In this document: one piece after another, positions 44,772-54,563 of the stretch
Layout of the letters: the number at the start of each line of letters is the position of its first letter
Numbering within the stretch: the stretch's first letter is position 1
Assembly (NCBI GenBank): GCA_900546775.1
Contig: UREM01000005.1
Coordinates: forward strand, 5,528-69,527
Reading direction: 5' to 3'
DNA from: an uncultured Collinsella sp.
GTDB taxonomy: Bacteria > Actinomycetota > Coriobacteriia > Coriobacteriales > Coriobacteriaceae
DNA: 64,000 nucleotides
The notes under the pieces: model-generated
The model's input: the letters and a program-made list of their open reading frames with translations, nothing else
Told to the model about the DNA's origin: nothing
Databases searched by the model: none
Program-made: the position numbers and the translations under genes

Positions 44772-45737
44772 ATGACTCAAAACGCACGTTCCCATCGAAA
44801 GCTCAAGATAGCCGGCATCGTTGCACTGGTGGTTGTCGTTGCGCTGCTCGGATTTGCCGGCAACTTCCTGTTTGACTTCGCGCTGAATCCCCGCGCGCCG
44901 TACACCATGAAGATGATGCAGGACGGCAAGGACGCCGAAAAGGGCGAGCAGCCGGATGCCGAGGAAACCGAGGCGCGGGCGTGGTTTAAAGAGAATCGCG
45001 AGAGCAGCAACCTCACCGCAGATGACGGGACCGAGCTCGCCGCTTGGTGTTTTGCCGCCCCGGAGAGCACACACGACTACGCCGTCTGCCTGCACGGATA
45101 TACCGACGAGCCCATCGGTATGGCCCGATACGTCAAGCGATTCCACGACCGCGGCATGAACGTACTCGCACCCGCCGCCCGCGCCCACGAACGCTCCGGC
45201 GGCGACTATATCGGCATGGGCTGGCCCGAGCGGCTCGATGTCGTTGCATGGATTGGGCGGATCGTTCAGGCTGACCCCGAGGCGCGCATCCTGGTCTTTG
45301 GCGAGTCGATGGGTGCAGCAACCGCCATGAACGTCGCGGGGGAATCTCTGCCCGCAAACGTGAAATGCATTATCGAGGACTGCGGTTATACGAGTGTTTG
45401 GGACGAGTTTTCTCTGCAGCTCAAGGACGTGTTCGGCCTGCCCAGCTTTCCTTTGCTCGATGTAGCAAACTTGGTGTGCAACGTGCGCGCGGGCTACGAC
45501 TTTCATAAGGCGAGCAGTGTGGAGCAACTCAAACACGCGACGGTTCCCATGCTGTTTATCCACGGCGACCAGGACACCTTTGTGCCGTACAGTATGCTCG
45601 ACCAAAACTACGAGGCGTGCGCCAGCAAGGTTAAACAGAAGCTCACTATCCACGGCGCCACCCACGCCAAGAGCGCGCAAGTTGACCCCGAGCTCTACTG
45701 GAATACGGTCGACGACTTCCTCGATAGGAATTTTTAG
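44772..45737 (+). CDS. Membrane-anchored alpha/beta hydrolase
   Basis: A 321-residue hydrolase with an N-terminal membrane segment (residues 13-32) and no cleavage site, so the catalytic part should face outward. Catalytic parts: VCLHGYTDEP (oxyanion), nucleophile Ser in LVFGESMGAATAM, Asp in FIHGDQDTFVPYS and His in HGATHAKSAQVDP. This matches the Firmicute YqkD/BEM46-type hydrolases of unknown substrate. TAGGAG precedes the ATG at seven bases, and a good promoter lies upstream. A strong terminator follows at 45908. Confidence 0.88.
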   Translation: MTQNARSHRKLKIAGIVALVVVVALLGFAGNFLFDFALNPRAPYTMKMMQDGKDAEKGEQPDAEETEARAWFKENRESSNLTADDGTELAAWCFAAPESTHDYAVCLHGYTDEPIGMARYVKRFHDRGMNVLAPAARAHERSGGDYIGMGWPERLDVVAWIGRIVQADPEARILVFGESMGAATAMNVAGESLPANVKCIIEDCGYTSVWDEFSLQLKDVFGLPSFPLLDVANLVCNVRAGYDFHKASSVEQLKHATVPMLFIHGDQDTFVPYSMLDQNYEACASKVKQKLTIHGATHAKSAQVDPELYWNTVDDFLDRNF

Positions 45738-45778
45738 GGAAAAAGCGGCGTCTGGGGATTTATCTAACCCCCTATTTT

Positions 45779-45902
45779 CGGAAGTATGCGGCAAAATCTG
45801 GAACTGCCGACCAGACCGCAGTTTTACCAACAATTTATCAGGGGTTTTGTTGCCAAAAAATGTCGTGTGCTCGGCGGTCTCGAAATTTGCCGCATACTTC
45901 CG
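45779..45902. repeat. Inverted-repeat element of about 124 bases
   Basis: CGGAAGTATGCGGCAAA (45779-45795) is perfectly inverted at 45886-45902. The interior is partly self-complementary. It lies between the hydrolase stop and its terminator and has no open frame. Confidence 0.8.
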
Positions 45903-45907
45903 GAAAG

Positions 45908-45941
45908 CCGCCCGTGAGCGCTGTGCTCACGGGCGGTTTTT
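45908..45941 (+). terminator. Rho-independent terminator of the hydrolase gene
   Basis: CCGCCCGTGAGC and GCTCACGGGCGG arms, five-base loop, TTTTT tail. Confidence 0.92.
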
Positions 45942-45988
45942 ACTAACATTACGCTACAAAAGCGCTTGATATGTCCAATGGCTAGACG

Positions 45989-47194
45989 CTACTTGACCTC
46001 AATGAGCTCGTATTTGCTCGTGCCCAGACCAATCTTTTCGGCATGTGCGATGCACGCGCGCCAGTCGGTGTCGGGATGCGTGATGCAGAAAGGATCCTTG
46101 GCCTGCTCACCCTCCAGACGCTCGTGATTATGCTCCATCTTGGCCGCGCTGTCGGTAAGCTCGGTGTTAGGCAGCGGCTCGGACGCCAGAACGGCGTCGG
46201 CACAGGCCTGGTCGATGGCGACCGGGTCGAAGCTCGCGAACATGCCGATGTCGTTGACGATGGGCGTGTCGTTTTCGGGGTGGCAGTCGCAGTTGGGGCT
46301 GATGTCCATGGCGAGCGAGATGTGGAAGCTCGGGCGGTCCTGAACAATGGCCTTCGTGTACTCAGCGATCTTATAGTTGAGTACGTCGGCCGCGGCATCA
46401 TAGTCGGGCTTGATGCAGTCCTGGTTGCACGCCGCAATGCAGCGTCCGCAGCCCACGCAGCGATCGTGGTCGATGGCAGCCACGTGAACCGTGCGGGTGC
46501 TGCCGTTGGCAAGCTCGCGCTCACGCGTACCGTCAAACGTGATGGCGCTGTGCGCGCATATCTTCTCGCAGGCACGGCAACCTACGCAGTTGGTGGTATC
46601 GACGCTCGGCTTGCCGGCGGCATGCTGCTCCATCTTGCCGGCACGGCTGCCGCCTCCCATGCCCAGGTTCTTCATGGCGCCGCCAAAGCCGGCCTGCTCA
46701 TGACCCTTAAAGTGGGTGAGGCTGATCACGATGTCGGCGTCCATGAGCGCCTGACCGATCTTTGCCTCGCGCACGTACTCACCACCCTCGACCGGGACGA
46801 GCGCCTCGTCGGTACCCTTGAGGCCGTCGGCGATGATGATCTGGCAGCCCGTGGCATACGGGGTAAAGCCGTTCTGGTAGGCGGTGTCGATGTGCTCGAG
46901 CGCATTTTTGCGGCTACCCACATAGAGCGTGTTGCAGTCGGTAAGGAAGGGCTTGCCGCCCAGCTCCTTCACGACATCCGCGACGGCGCGGGCGTAGTTG
47001 GGGCGCAAAAAGCTCAGGTTGCCCAGCTCGCCAAAGTGAATCTTAATGGCGACGAACTTGTTCTCAAAGTCGATCTGCTCAATACCGGCGCGACGGATGA
47101 GGCGCTTGAGCTTGTCGAGCTGGCTCTCGCGAGCATGCGTGCGCAGGTTGGTGAAGTACACCTTTGCCGGTGCTGCGGGTGCAGTTGCAGTCAT
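45989..47194 (-). CDS. DUF362 protein with two [4Fe-4S] clusters
   Basis: A 401-residue cytoplasmic iron-sulfur protein. The DUF362 fold covers most of it (KFVAIKIHFGELGNLSFLRP; VISLTHFKGHEQAGFGGAMKNLGMG). A ferredoxin insert holds CVGCRACEKIC and CVGCGRCIAAC, enough for two [4Fe-4S] clusters. Family members occur widely in anaerobes, with roles in electron transfer or sulfur metabolism that are not settled. A single gene; the ribosome site GAGGGGA stands before the ATG. Complete in length. Confidence 0.9.
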   Translation of the reverse strand: MTATAPAAPAKVYFTNLRTHARESQLDKLKRLIRRAGIEQIDFENKFVAIKIHFGELGNLSFLRPNYARAVADVVKELGGKPFLTDCNTLYVGSRKNALEHIDTAYQNGFTPYATGCQIIIADGLKGTDEALVPVEGGEYVREAKIGQALMDADIVISLTHFKGHEQAGFGGAMKNLGMGGGSRAGKMEQHAAGKPSVDTTNCVGCRACEKICAHSAITFDGTRERELANGSTRTVHVAAIDHDRCVGCGRCIAACNQDCIKPDYDAAADVLNYKIAEYTKAIVQDRPSFHISLAMDISPNCDCHPENDTPIVNDIGMFASFDPVAIDQACADAVLASEPLPNTELTDSAAKMEHNHERLEGEQAKDPFCITHPDTDWRACIAHAEKIGLGTSKYELIEVK

Positions 47195-47274
47195 AGATAT
47201 ATCCCCTCGGTCTATATGGCGTTACAGACATAGAGGATGGTACCCGTTAAAGTAGGGTCGAAGTCAAGCACAGC

Positions 47275-47349
47275 CACTCATTGGGGACAGACTTAAATGA
47301 GTGCTTGCCGCCCGGCCGGCGAATCGGCAAAGACTGTCCCCGATGACTA
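47275..47349. repeat. GGGGAC palindromes at the end of the ABC permease gene
   Basis: CACTCATT...AATGAGTG with GGGGACAGAC core (47275-47303), then CGGCGAATCGGCAAAG followed by ACTGTCCCCGATGACTA. The final CTA (47347-47349) is the TAG stop of the ABC permease gene on the reverse strand. Confidence 0.85.
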
Positions 47350-50013
47350 CTCTTGGACTTTGAGGGCCTCGGCCAGGCTGACGCGCTTGATAGAGCGCGT
47401 GTGTAGCAACGCCACGACCAGGTAGGTCGCAAAGCCAATGCCGACGCATGCCGCCATGGACCAGGTCGGCACGTAAATCTCGATATTGCCGTTATAGGCG
47501 AGCAGCATAGAGCGGAAGATGGCCGTGAGCGAGCCGATGATCACCGGCAGGCTCAGCACGAGCGACGCCGCCACGCACAGCGTGATCGAGCGGATGTACA
47601 GATGCGAGATCTCGCTATCTCGATAGCCAAAGACTTTCATATAGCTGATCGAACGGGCGCTGTGGTCGATCACGGCCTTGGTCAGCAGGTACATAAACAG
47701 CAGGAAGATAAACACCGCGAGCCCGACCATCATGCCGATCATTTTGCTCATCATGCCGATGAACTGGTCGCCCACGGCGCGCATGTCGTCGGGCGTGGTG
47801 TCGCCGGCAAAGTAGCGCGCGTCGAGGTCGAGCTTCTCGTCGCTCACATAGCCGTTAAAGTAGGCGGCGTCGTTGTCGAACAGCTCGTTAAATTCGTCGA
47901 TACTCATATAGATGTTCATGTCCGACTTGGAGCCCCAGGCACAGTCCTTGCCCGCGTACTCAAAGGAATAATGCTCACCCTCGTACTTGTCGCTGAGCGT
48001 GACCTTCTGGCCCTCGCTCCAGCCAAACTTATCGAGCAGACCGCCGCCAAAGACGACGCGGCCATCGCCGATGTTGAGGCCCTTCCAGTAGCGCGAATCG
48101 GACGAGATGCCGTAGACAGAAATCGTCTCCTCGCCATTGCCGTCGCCACGGTCGTACTGCAGCTGGTGAACGGCATATTTCTCGGCCTGCGCGATTGCGC
48201 CCGCGCCGTTGTCGGTCGTATTGACCGGGTGGATATCGTCGTTGTCAGTGTCGATCTTAGAGGCCTTGTCGATCAGATCGATGGCCTCATCGCGGTTGCA
48301 GCCGAGGGCATCGGCAAGATCGTCAAGGCGCGCGTAGAGCGCATCCTTCTTGTCCTGGACCTTGGCAAGCGCATCCTGCGCTGCGGTCAGGCTCTCGGCA
48401 GACGGAGATGCGGTCGCGGCATCGGCTGCCGTCTGCGCCGCATCGGCCGCGCCGTCAAGCTCGTCATCGGCATCCTGGGCGGCAGAAAGCAGCGCGCCGT
48501 CAACCGACTGCAAGCGCTCGAGTGCCGACCACTGCTCGCGCTCCTCGGTAGTGCCCTCGAGCTCCAGCGGCGCCTTGAGTGTGTACTGATGCTCGGCGAC
48601 CAGGCTCGTCTCGAGGTTGTCGGCGTAGTGCGTCATCGTGGGCAAAATCGCCAGGCCAAAGAGCAGCAGCAGCGAGGCGAATGCAATGCCCACGAAGAGC
48701 GTGGCGAAGTTGCCCAGGTTGCGCAGGAAGACGCGCAGGCGGAAGCGCGAGACAAAGCCCATGCACTCCGGCAGCTGCAGGCCGCGCTTGGTGCCCGATT
48801 TGCCGCTCGCCTCGTGACGAAGGAACTGCAACGGCGTCTTGCCCATCTTGCGAAGCAGGCCCACCAGCGTGATGAGGATGAGCGCAGCGGCGGGGACCAC
48901 GGCACACTTCACGAAGATCTCCCAGCTCCAGTACACCTGGAAGGGCGGCAGGCTGTACGAGCCGTAGTAGAGACCGCGCATGGGCTCGGTAAAGAACGCA
49001 ACGCCGAGCGCGGTTCCCAAAAGTGCCGCGAGCACGCCCACGATGGCGGGAAGTGCCAGGTAATGCAGCACGATCTCGCGACGGCGATAGCCGCTGGCGA
49101 GCAGCGTGCCGATAATGGCGCTCTCCTCCTCGATGGTGGCGTCGGTAAGGACCACAAAGACAAACGCCATGATCACGATGATAATGTCGAGCAGCGTCAT
49201 CCACATCATGGAGTCGCCGTCGACGTCGTCGCGCGCATAGCCAATGCCCTGATTGGAATCGGCATCGATCAGATCGTCCACGCGCGCATCGGCATCGGCC
49301 AGCGCCTCGACCATATCCTGCTCCGTATCGATGCGATCCGCGGTGGGGAGGTCGCGATCGGTAAAGGTAAAGGAGTAGGTGTAGGCAGGCGCGCCGCCGG
49401 CGTCCTCAAGCGCGGCAAAGCCGGCGTCGGTGACCTCGGCCACGCCGTACGTGATGGTGTTCACCGTAAAGTCCGAATTGTCGAGGAACAACGCCTGGCT
49501 ATCGGGCTGGGTCATGATGCCGCAGATGGTGTAGGTGCGGCCCTCAAGCTCGACCTTATCGCCCACGGCGAGGTCGTTGTTGGTGGCGAAGACACGGTCG
49601 ATTGCCACTTCATCGTCCGTCTTGGGCTGCCTGCCTTCGCAGTAGGACGCAATGTCAACCTTGGTGCGATGCGCGTAGGTGCGCAGGGTGCGCTTGGTGC
49701 CGTCGTCGCCAGCCGCCTTTTTGATGATGACGTCGATAGAGAAGTTCTTGTAGAACGTAACGCCGCCGACGTCGCCGGCTGCATCCTCGGCGGCCTTGAG
49801 CTGGTCTTTGGTAGCCTCGAAGGAGGTGGTCACGCGGCCGTCCTCGATCGTGTACTCGTCGCGCATGTCGTCGATGAGGCAGCCGATGGAATGCGCCGCG
49901 AGCAAAAAGCCCGAGGTAAGGGCGATGCTTCCGCACATAAGCAAAAAGATGCCCAGGTACTTGCCGATATTGCGGCGCAGCTCGCGCGGGAGACGTTTTG
50001 CGAGAGGTGTCAT
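47347..50013 (-). CDS. FtsX-type ABC transporter permease
   Basis: A large MacB/FtsX-family permease of 888 residues: one N-terminal membrane segment, an external domain of about 220 residues, three segments near 280-410 (MTLLDIIIVIMAFVFVVLTD; SGYRRREIVLHYLALPAIVG), a fourth block near 450, a second large external domain with an Ala/Asp-rich coiled coil (500-620) and three final segments. The second FtsX unit keeps MKVFGYRDSEISHLYI. Such transporters expel peptides or lipoproteins, or sense antibiotics. ATG 50013 lies eight bases after the ATPase stop. Its TAG stop lies in a GGGGAC palindrome. Confidence 0.9.
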   Translation of the reverse strand: MTPLAKRLPRELRRNIGKYLGIFLLMCGSIALTSGFLLAAHSIGCLIDDMRDEYTIEDGRVTTSFEATKDQLKAAEDAAGDVGGVTFYKNFSIDVIIKKAAGDDGTKRTLRTYAHRTKVDIASYCEGRQPKTDDEVAIDRVFATNNDLAVGDKVELEGRTYTICGIMTQPDSQALFLDNSDFTVNTITYGVAEVTDAGFAALEDAGGAPAYTYSFTFTDRDLPTADRIDTEQDMVEALADADARVDDLIDADSNQGIGYARDDVDGDSMMWMTLLDIIIVIMAFVFVVLTDATIEEESAIIGTLLASGYRRREIVLHYLALPAIVGVLAALLGTALGVAFFTEPMRGLYYGSYSLPPFQVYWSWEIFVKCAVVPAAALILITLVGLLRKMGKTPLQFLRHEASGKSGTKRGLQLPECMGFVSRFRLRVFLRNLGNFATLFVGIAFASLLLLFGLAILPTMTHYADNLETSLVAEHQYTLKAPLELEGTTEEREQWSALERLQSVDGALLSAAQDADDELDGAADAAQTAADAATASPSAESLTAAQDALAKVQDKKDALYARLDDLADALGCNRDEAIDLIDKASKIDTDNDDIHPVNTTDNGAGAIAQAEKYAVHQLQYDRGDGNGEETISVYGISSDSRYWKGLNIGDGRVVFGGGLLDKFGWSEGQKVTLSDKYEGEHYSFEYAGKDCAWGSKSDMNIYMSIDEFNELFDNDAAYFNGYVSDEKLDLDARYFAGDTTPDDMRAVGDQFIGMMSKMIGMMVGLAVFIFLLFMYLLTKAVIDHSARSISYMKVFGYRDSEISHLYIRSITLCVAASLVLSLPVIIGSLTAIFRSMLLAYNGNIEIYVPTWSMAACVGIGFATYLVVALLHTRSIKRVSLAEALKVQE

Positions 50014-50021
50014 GGCGCCGC

Positions 50022-50735
<714 letters not shown>

Positions 50736-50845
50736 GTTATCCCCCGTTGTTAGCCTTCTGCTACTTTTCTAAGCTAATAGTAAACCACGGTGAACTATTT
50801 TTAAGCGACAGGCGCAATTTTTTCCAAACCAGTCATTGGGTACTT

Positions 50846-51033
50846 ACTCATTGGGGACAGACTTAAATGAGTGAAATCGCTCATTTAAGTCTGTCCCCAA
50901 TGAGTGCCGGCAGGAAAGGAACGTCCCCAAGTGCCGACATATTGGGACAGTCCTTGCCAGCCCGGCCGGCGAGCCGGCGAATCGGCAAAGACTGTCCCCA
51001 GCGACCAGTCGTTTAAGAACGTCCCCAATGACT
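50846..51033. repeat. Cluster of five GGGGAC-core palindromic units
   Basis: The 303-base gap between the two ABC operons has no gene. It holds two facing TGAGT-type copies (50846-50905) with core GGGGACAGAC, a TGCCGGCA...GTCCCCAAGTGCCG unit (about 50905-50937), a large palindrome GGGACAGTC.../...GACTGTCCC (50944-50999) with GC-rich centre, and AGTCGTT...AATGACT (51007-51033), ending seven bases before the stop of the next gene. Confidence 0.88.
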
Positions 51034-51039
51034 AGGTGG

Positions 51040-52245
51040 CTAGGCGTGGGATTTGTTGTGCGCGAGGGCTAGGCCTACGGCGGCGATGGCGGCGGCGAAG
51101 AGCACGGTGACGCCCAGGTCGCAGGCGATGTCGCCCAGCACGGTAGACGTCAAATCAGAGGCAAGCGCCTTGCCGATCGCGTCGTTCACCCAAAACGTCG
51201 GCACAAAGTGCGCCACCGTCTGCACGGCCGAGCCCATCATCGAAAGCGGCATCCAGGCGCCGCCCAAAAACGTCATGAGCAAGCCAAGCAGGTTGCCCAC
51301 ACCGTTGAGCAGCTCTTCGCGCGCGCCCAGGCTCGAAAGGGCAAAGCCAACGGCCAGCGGCGTGCACGCCAGGGCAAACGTTGCCGCCAGCGCCAGGCAC
51401 ACACGGCCCACGCCGACCTCGGCGACCGCGCCGGCAAAGCCCACGACGCCCATCATGCTCGACACAAACCAGATACAGACAGTGAGCACGGCGGCGGCCG
51501 CGAACACGGCAAGCGAACGCTGGCGCTCGGAGAGCGGACCGGCCTCCATGCGGCGCACGCGCTCGGGCTCGTTCATGCCCGAGAACACCAGCCCCACCGA
51601 CACGATGACCGACGAGATGATCGCATACGCGCCAAAGTTGAAGTACGACTCGAGTGTAGCGGCGGCAGTCGAGTCAACCTTGACCTGCTCGATCTGGACC
51701 TCCGCACGCTTTGCGGCAGCATGCTCGGCGGCCTTGGCGACATCGCCGTCGGAAGCAGCTGGCTCAAGTGCCGCCGCAGTACCCGCGAGCGAGACCCACC
51801 GCGAGGCCTCGGCAGACGAAAGCGCTGCCGCCATGGTGCCGGAGCCGTACGTCACATCGAGCTTGGGCAGGTCTTCCCCCGCACGCGCGGCTGCAACAAG
51901 ATCGTCCTCAAACCCCTCCGGGATAAAGAACACGCAATCGGCGCTGCCCTTGGCGCTGTTACTCTTGGCGAGCGCATCCGCAAGGTCGTACATGTCGTCA
52001 CCAACGCCCGTGACCAGGTCAAAGCGTGAGCCTAGGTGCTTGGTAAGCGCCCGCGAAAGGTCGCTATTGTCGCGGTCGACCACGATCACATTGGTGTCGT
52101 AGGGCTTGTACTCGGTAAGCTGCGACGAGTTCCAGCTCACCGAGGCCGCGATGAATACGCCCATGAGCGAGATGAACACCGTATAGATGAGCAGGTATAA
52201 CGGGTGCGCGAGCGCCATGCGAAGCGCGGTCTTAAAGGTGCTCAT
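51040..52245 (-). CDS. ABC-2-type transporter permease
   Basis: A 401-residue membrane protein with the ABC-2 exporter plan: one N-terminal membrane segment (residues 15-38), an external domain of about 170 residues (TNVIVVDRDNSDLSRALTKHL), then five segments to the end (SSVIVSVGLVFSGMNEPERV; GNLLGLLMTFLGGAWMPLSM). GGAAGGAG precedes ATG 52245. Its start overlaps the upstream permease gene by 14 bases, so the two are probably a heterodimer served by the ATPase at 53429-54367. The cargo is unknown; peptides or drugs are usual. Confidence 0.9.
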   Translation of the reverse strand: MSTFKTALRMALAHPLYLLIYTVFISLMGVFIAASVSWNSSQLTEYKPYDTNVIVVDRDNSDLSRALTKHLGSRFDLVTGVGDDMYDLADALAKSNSAKGSADCVFFIPEGFEDDLVAAARAGEDLPKLDVTYGSGTMAAALSSAEASRWVSLAGTAAALEPAASDGDVAKAAEHAAAKRAEVQIEQVKVDSTAAATLESYFNFGAYAIISSVIVSVGLVFSGMNEPERVRRMEAGPLSERQRSLAVFAAAAVLTVCIWFVSSMMGVVGFAGAVAEVGVGRVCLALAATFALACTPLAVGFALSSLGAREELLNGVGNLLGLLMTFLGGAWMPLSMMGSAVQTVAHFVPTFWVNDAIGKALASDLTSTVLGDIACDLGVTVLFAAAIAAVGLALAHNKSHA

Positions 52246-53419
52246 AGCGGCTCCTTCCAAAGATCAGCGTAGCGGCGACGACAAACACCAGGGTCATCAG
52301 GACGAGCGCGCCGGCGCGGACGGCGAAGGGCCCCAGATCCTCAAAGAAATACAGGCGGTTGAACATGTCGCAGATGAGCTTGACGGGGTTGAGCCAGCAC
52401 TCGGCCGGGCAGGCGCGGGCGACATCGTCGGCAAGCGCCATCGCCGGCTCGCCGTAGAGTCCGGCGAACAGGGCGCACGTGGTAGCGAAGCCCGTGAGGA
52501 TACCGGACTTGGACGCCTTGCCGCCCTTAACGGGAAGCGTGCCCACAAAGAGCCCCAGGCCCGTGGCGGCAAGCGCGGATGCAGCACCGCCCACCAGACA
52601 CAGCCCCTCGCGCCCGCCAAAGTCGACGCCAACGACTAGGCGCACGTAGCCAATCGCGACCGCCATCGAGGCAAATGAGACCAGCCACGAGCCGACAAAG
52701 ATGCCGGCCAGCGACGCTGTCTTGGAAAGGCCGCCCACGCAGCGGCGCGCACCAAGGCCCGACAGATTGGGCTGCAAATCGACGACGCTCAAAGCGGCAA
52801 ACTCGGCAGACATCATCGCGACCAGACCAAAGAGCGCGTAGTAGTAAATGGTCGTGCCGTCGGGCGTGGTGCGCGTCAGGCTCACGCGGCGGGTTCCGCC
52901 CTCGAGCGACAGGGCGCGCGCAACCGCCTCCGGGTCGGCGAGCGCCGCCGGGTTGTCTTGGGCAATCTGGCGCATGAGCTCGGCATTTTGCGTATACGAG
53001 CTCGCCACCGTCTCCAGGATGCTGCGGTCGGTGAGCGCCGTACTGGCGCGCGAGCTATCGTAGCTCGAAAGCAACGTAAGCTTGGGCGCGCCCGCGGCAT
53101 CGACCGTGTAGACGCCCGCGACTTCGCCGGCCTTGAGCGCACGGTTCGCGGCAGCCAAGTCTTCGTACTCGCTCACATCGAGCAGCTGGTCGTCGCCTGC
53201 CTTGGCAAGCGAAGCCGCCACATCCTTAAAGGTCGAGGCATCCCAGGCCTCGTCCGCCACGACGGCAACCGGCACCGGGTCGACCGTGCCGTCGGAGCTG
53301 AGGTTCGCAAACATAAACATGAACATCGTGGAAAGCGCGATAGGAAAGAGAGCGCCCCAGACCCACGTGCTCGGCCGGCGCAGCAGCGTCTTGACCGTGG
53401 TGATGATGGTGTTGAACAT
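52232..53419 (-). CDS. ABC-2-type transporter permease
   Basis: A 395-residue partner of the previous permease with the same plan: first membrane segment near residues 15-40, external domain to about 190 (VPVAVVADEAWDASTFKDV), then segments from YYYALFGLVAMMSAEFAAL onward to the last near 365-388. It is unrelated in sequence except for the fold. Nine bases separate it from the ATPase gene, and it overlaps the next permease by 14 bases. Confidence 0.9.
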   Translation of the reverse strand: MFNTIITTVKTLLRRPSTWVWGALFPIALSTMFMFMFANLSSDGTVDPVPVAVVADEAWDASTFKDVAASLAKAGDDQLLDVSEYEDLAAANRALKAGEVAGVYTVDAAGAPKLTLLSSYDSSRASTALTDRSILETVASSYTQNAELMRQIAQDNPAALADPEAVARALSLEGGTRRVSLTRTTPDGTTIYYYALFGLVAMMSAEFAALSVVDLQPNLSGLGARRCVGGLSKTASLAGIFVGSWLVSFASMAVAIGYVRLVVGVDFGGREGLCLVGGAASALAATGLGLFVGTLPVKGGKASKSGILTGFATTCALFAGLYGEPAMALADDVARACPAECWLNPVKLICDMFNRLYFFEDLGPFAVRAGALVLMTLVFVVAATLIFGRSRYEHL

Positions 53420-53428
53420 GGCCGCCCC

Positions 53429-54367
53429 CTAGTCGCGCAGCTCGCGGCCGGTGATCTCGAGGAACACGTCGTTGAGGGTCGGCGGTTCGGAATAGATGCG
53501 GCCGAGCGGCACGTCATGCGAGCGCAGCGCATCGAGAATGTCCGTCAGGTTGTGCGGGCTCGCTTCGCACGAAAACGTGAGCTGTCCCGCCGTTGCCGAA
53601 AGGTCCAGAACGTGCGGCAGGCTTGCGACGGCACCGAGCGCCGCACTCGGAACCTCGCCGACCTCGATTACAATCTTCTCGCCCATCTGAATCATGCGCT
53701 TGAGCTCGTCGTTAGTGCCCTGCGCCAGCACGCGCCCACCGTCCATGATCATGATGCGGCTGCAGATTTGCTCGATTTCCTCCATGTAATGGCTGGTATA
53801 CACCACCGTGGCACCCTCGTCGCGCAGGCGGCAAATGCCCTCCAGGATGGCGTTGCGGCTCTGGGGGTCGACCGCCACCGTGGGCTCGTCGAAGAAGATG
53901 AGCTCGGGCTTGTGCGCGATGCCGCAGGCAATGTTGAGCCGGCGCGCCAGGCCGCCCGAGAGCTTACCGGGACGGAACTTGGTAAAGTCGCCCAGGCCGA
54001 CAAAGTCGATCGCCTCGTCCACCAGCGCGCGGCGGCGCTTGCGGTCGTTGACGTAGAGACTGCAGAAATAGTCGATGTTCTCGCGCACGGTGAGCTCGTC
54101 GAACACCGCCACCTGCTGCGGCACCACACCGATGCGGCGCTTGAGGTCGTAGCGGGCGGGCGTCATGCGCTCGCCGAACAGCTCGATGGTGCCTTTGTCG
54201 TAGGCGAGCAGCTGCAGGATGCAGTTGATGGACGTGGTCTTGCCCGAGCCGTTGGGGCCCAGCAGGCCAAAGATCTCGCCGGGGGCGATACTCAGGTTAA
54301 AGTGGTCGAGCGCAATAAGGTCGTCGTAGCGCTTAACGAGGTTTTCGACGTGGACGATGTCTGTCAT
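53429..54367 (-). CDS. ABC transporter ATPase for the two ABC-2 permeases
   Basis: A 312-residue ATPase. Walker A GPNGSGKTTS, Q loop region VVPQQVAVFDELT, signature LSGGLARRLNIACGIA, Walker B LIFFDEPTVAVDP and His switch VVYTSHYMEEIEQ are present. The C-terminal 90 residues form the DrrA/CcmA-type regulatory domain. ATG at 54367 follows AAGGG; an earlier in-frame start has no ribosome site. Divergent from it across about 200 bases is a two-component pair that may control it, an arrangement common for antimicrobial-export operons. Confidence 0.94.
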   Translation of the reverse strand: MTDIVHVENLVKRYDDLIALDHFNLSIAPGEIFGLLGPNGSGKTTSINCILQLLAYDKGTIELFGERMTPARYDLKRRIGVVPQQVAVFDELTVRENIDYFCSLYVNDRKRRRALVDEAIDFVGLGDFTKFRPGKLSGGLARRLNIACGIAHKPELIFFDEPTVAVDPQSRNAILEGICRLRDEGATVVYTSHYMEEIEQICSRIMIMDGGRVLAQGTNDELKRMIQMGEKIVIEVGEVPSAALGAVASLPHVLDLSATAGQLTFSCEASPHNLTDILDALRSHDVPLGRIYSEPPTLNDVFLEITGRELRD

Positions 54368-54453
54368 GAGGCGGCCCTTCTGTTGCTTGCGGCCCGGTAC
54401 GATTGCATCATCGCAGGAGCTGACGGCGCGCACCAGTGAGCTTTGTCACGAGT

Positions 54454-54492
54454 GCGGGGCGGTCGCGTAGCCTGCTGACGCGACCGCCCCGC
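54454..54492. promoter_or_regulatory. Perfect 14-base inverted repeat between divergent ABC and kinase genes
   Basis: GCGGGGCGGTCGCG (54454-54467) and its exact complement (54479-54492), loop of 11 bases, centrally in the divergent promoter region. Its position suits a regulator site or a block to read-through rather than a terminator. Confidence 0.6.
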
Positions 54493-54551
54493 CGCGTGGG
54501 AGGAATGTCACGGTTGCTTTGAGTGGCGCCTCCCCCGTGCGCGGCATCGCG

Positions 54552-54557
54552 TACAAT
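54552..54557 (+). promoter_or_regulatory. -10 element of a probably leaderless kinase transcript
   Basis: TACAAT ends six bases before the ATG at 54564, and there is no purine-rich ribosome site between. Transcription would start at or next to the ATG. No good -35 hexamer is seen. Confidence 0.5.
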
Positions 54558-54563
54558 ACCCGT

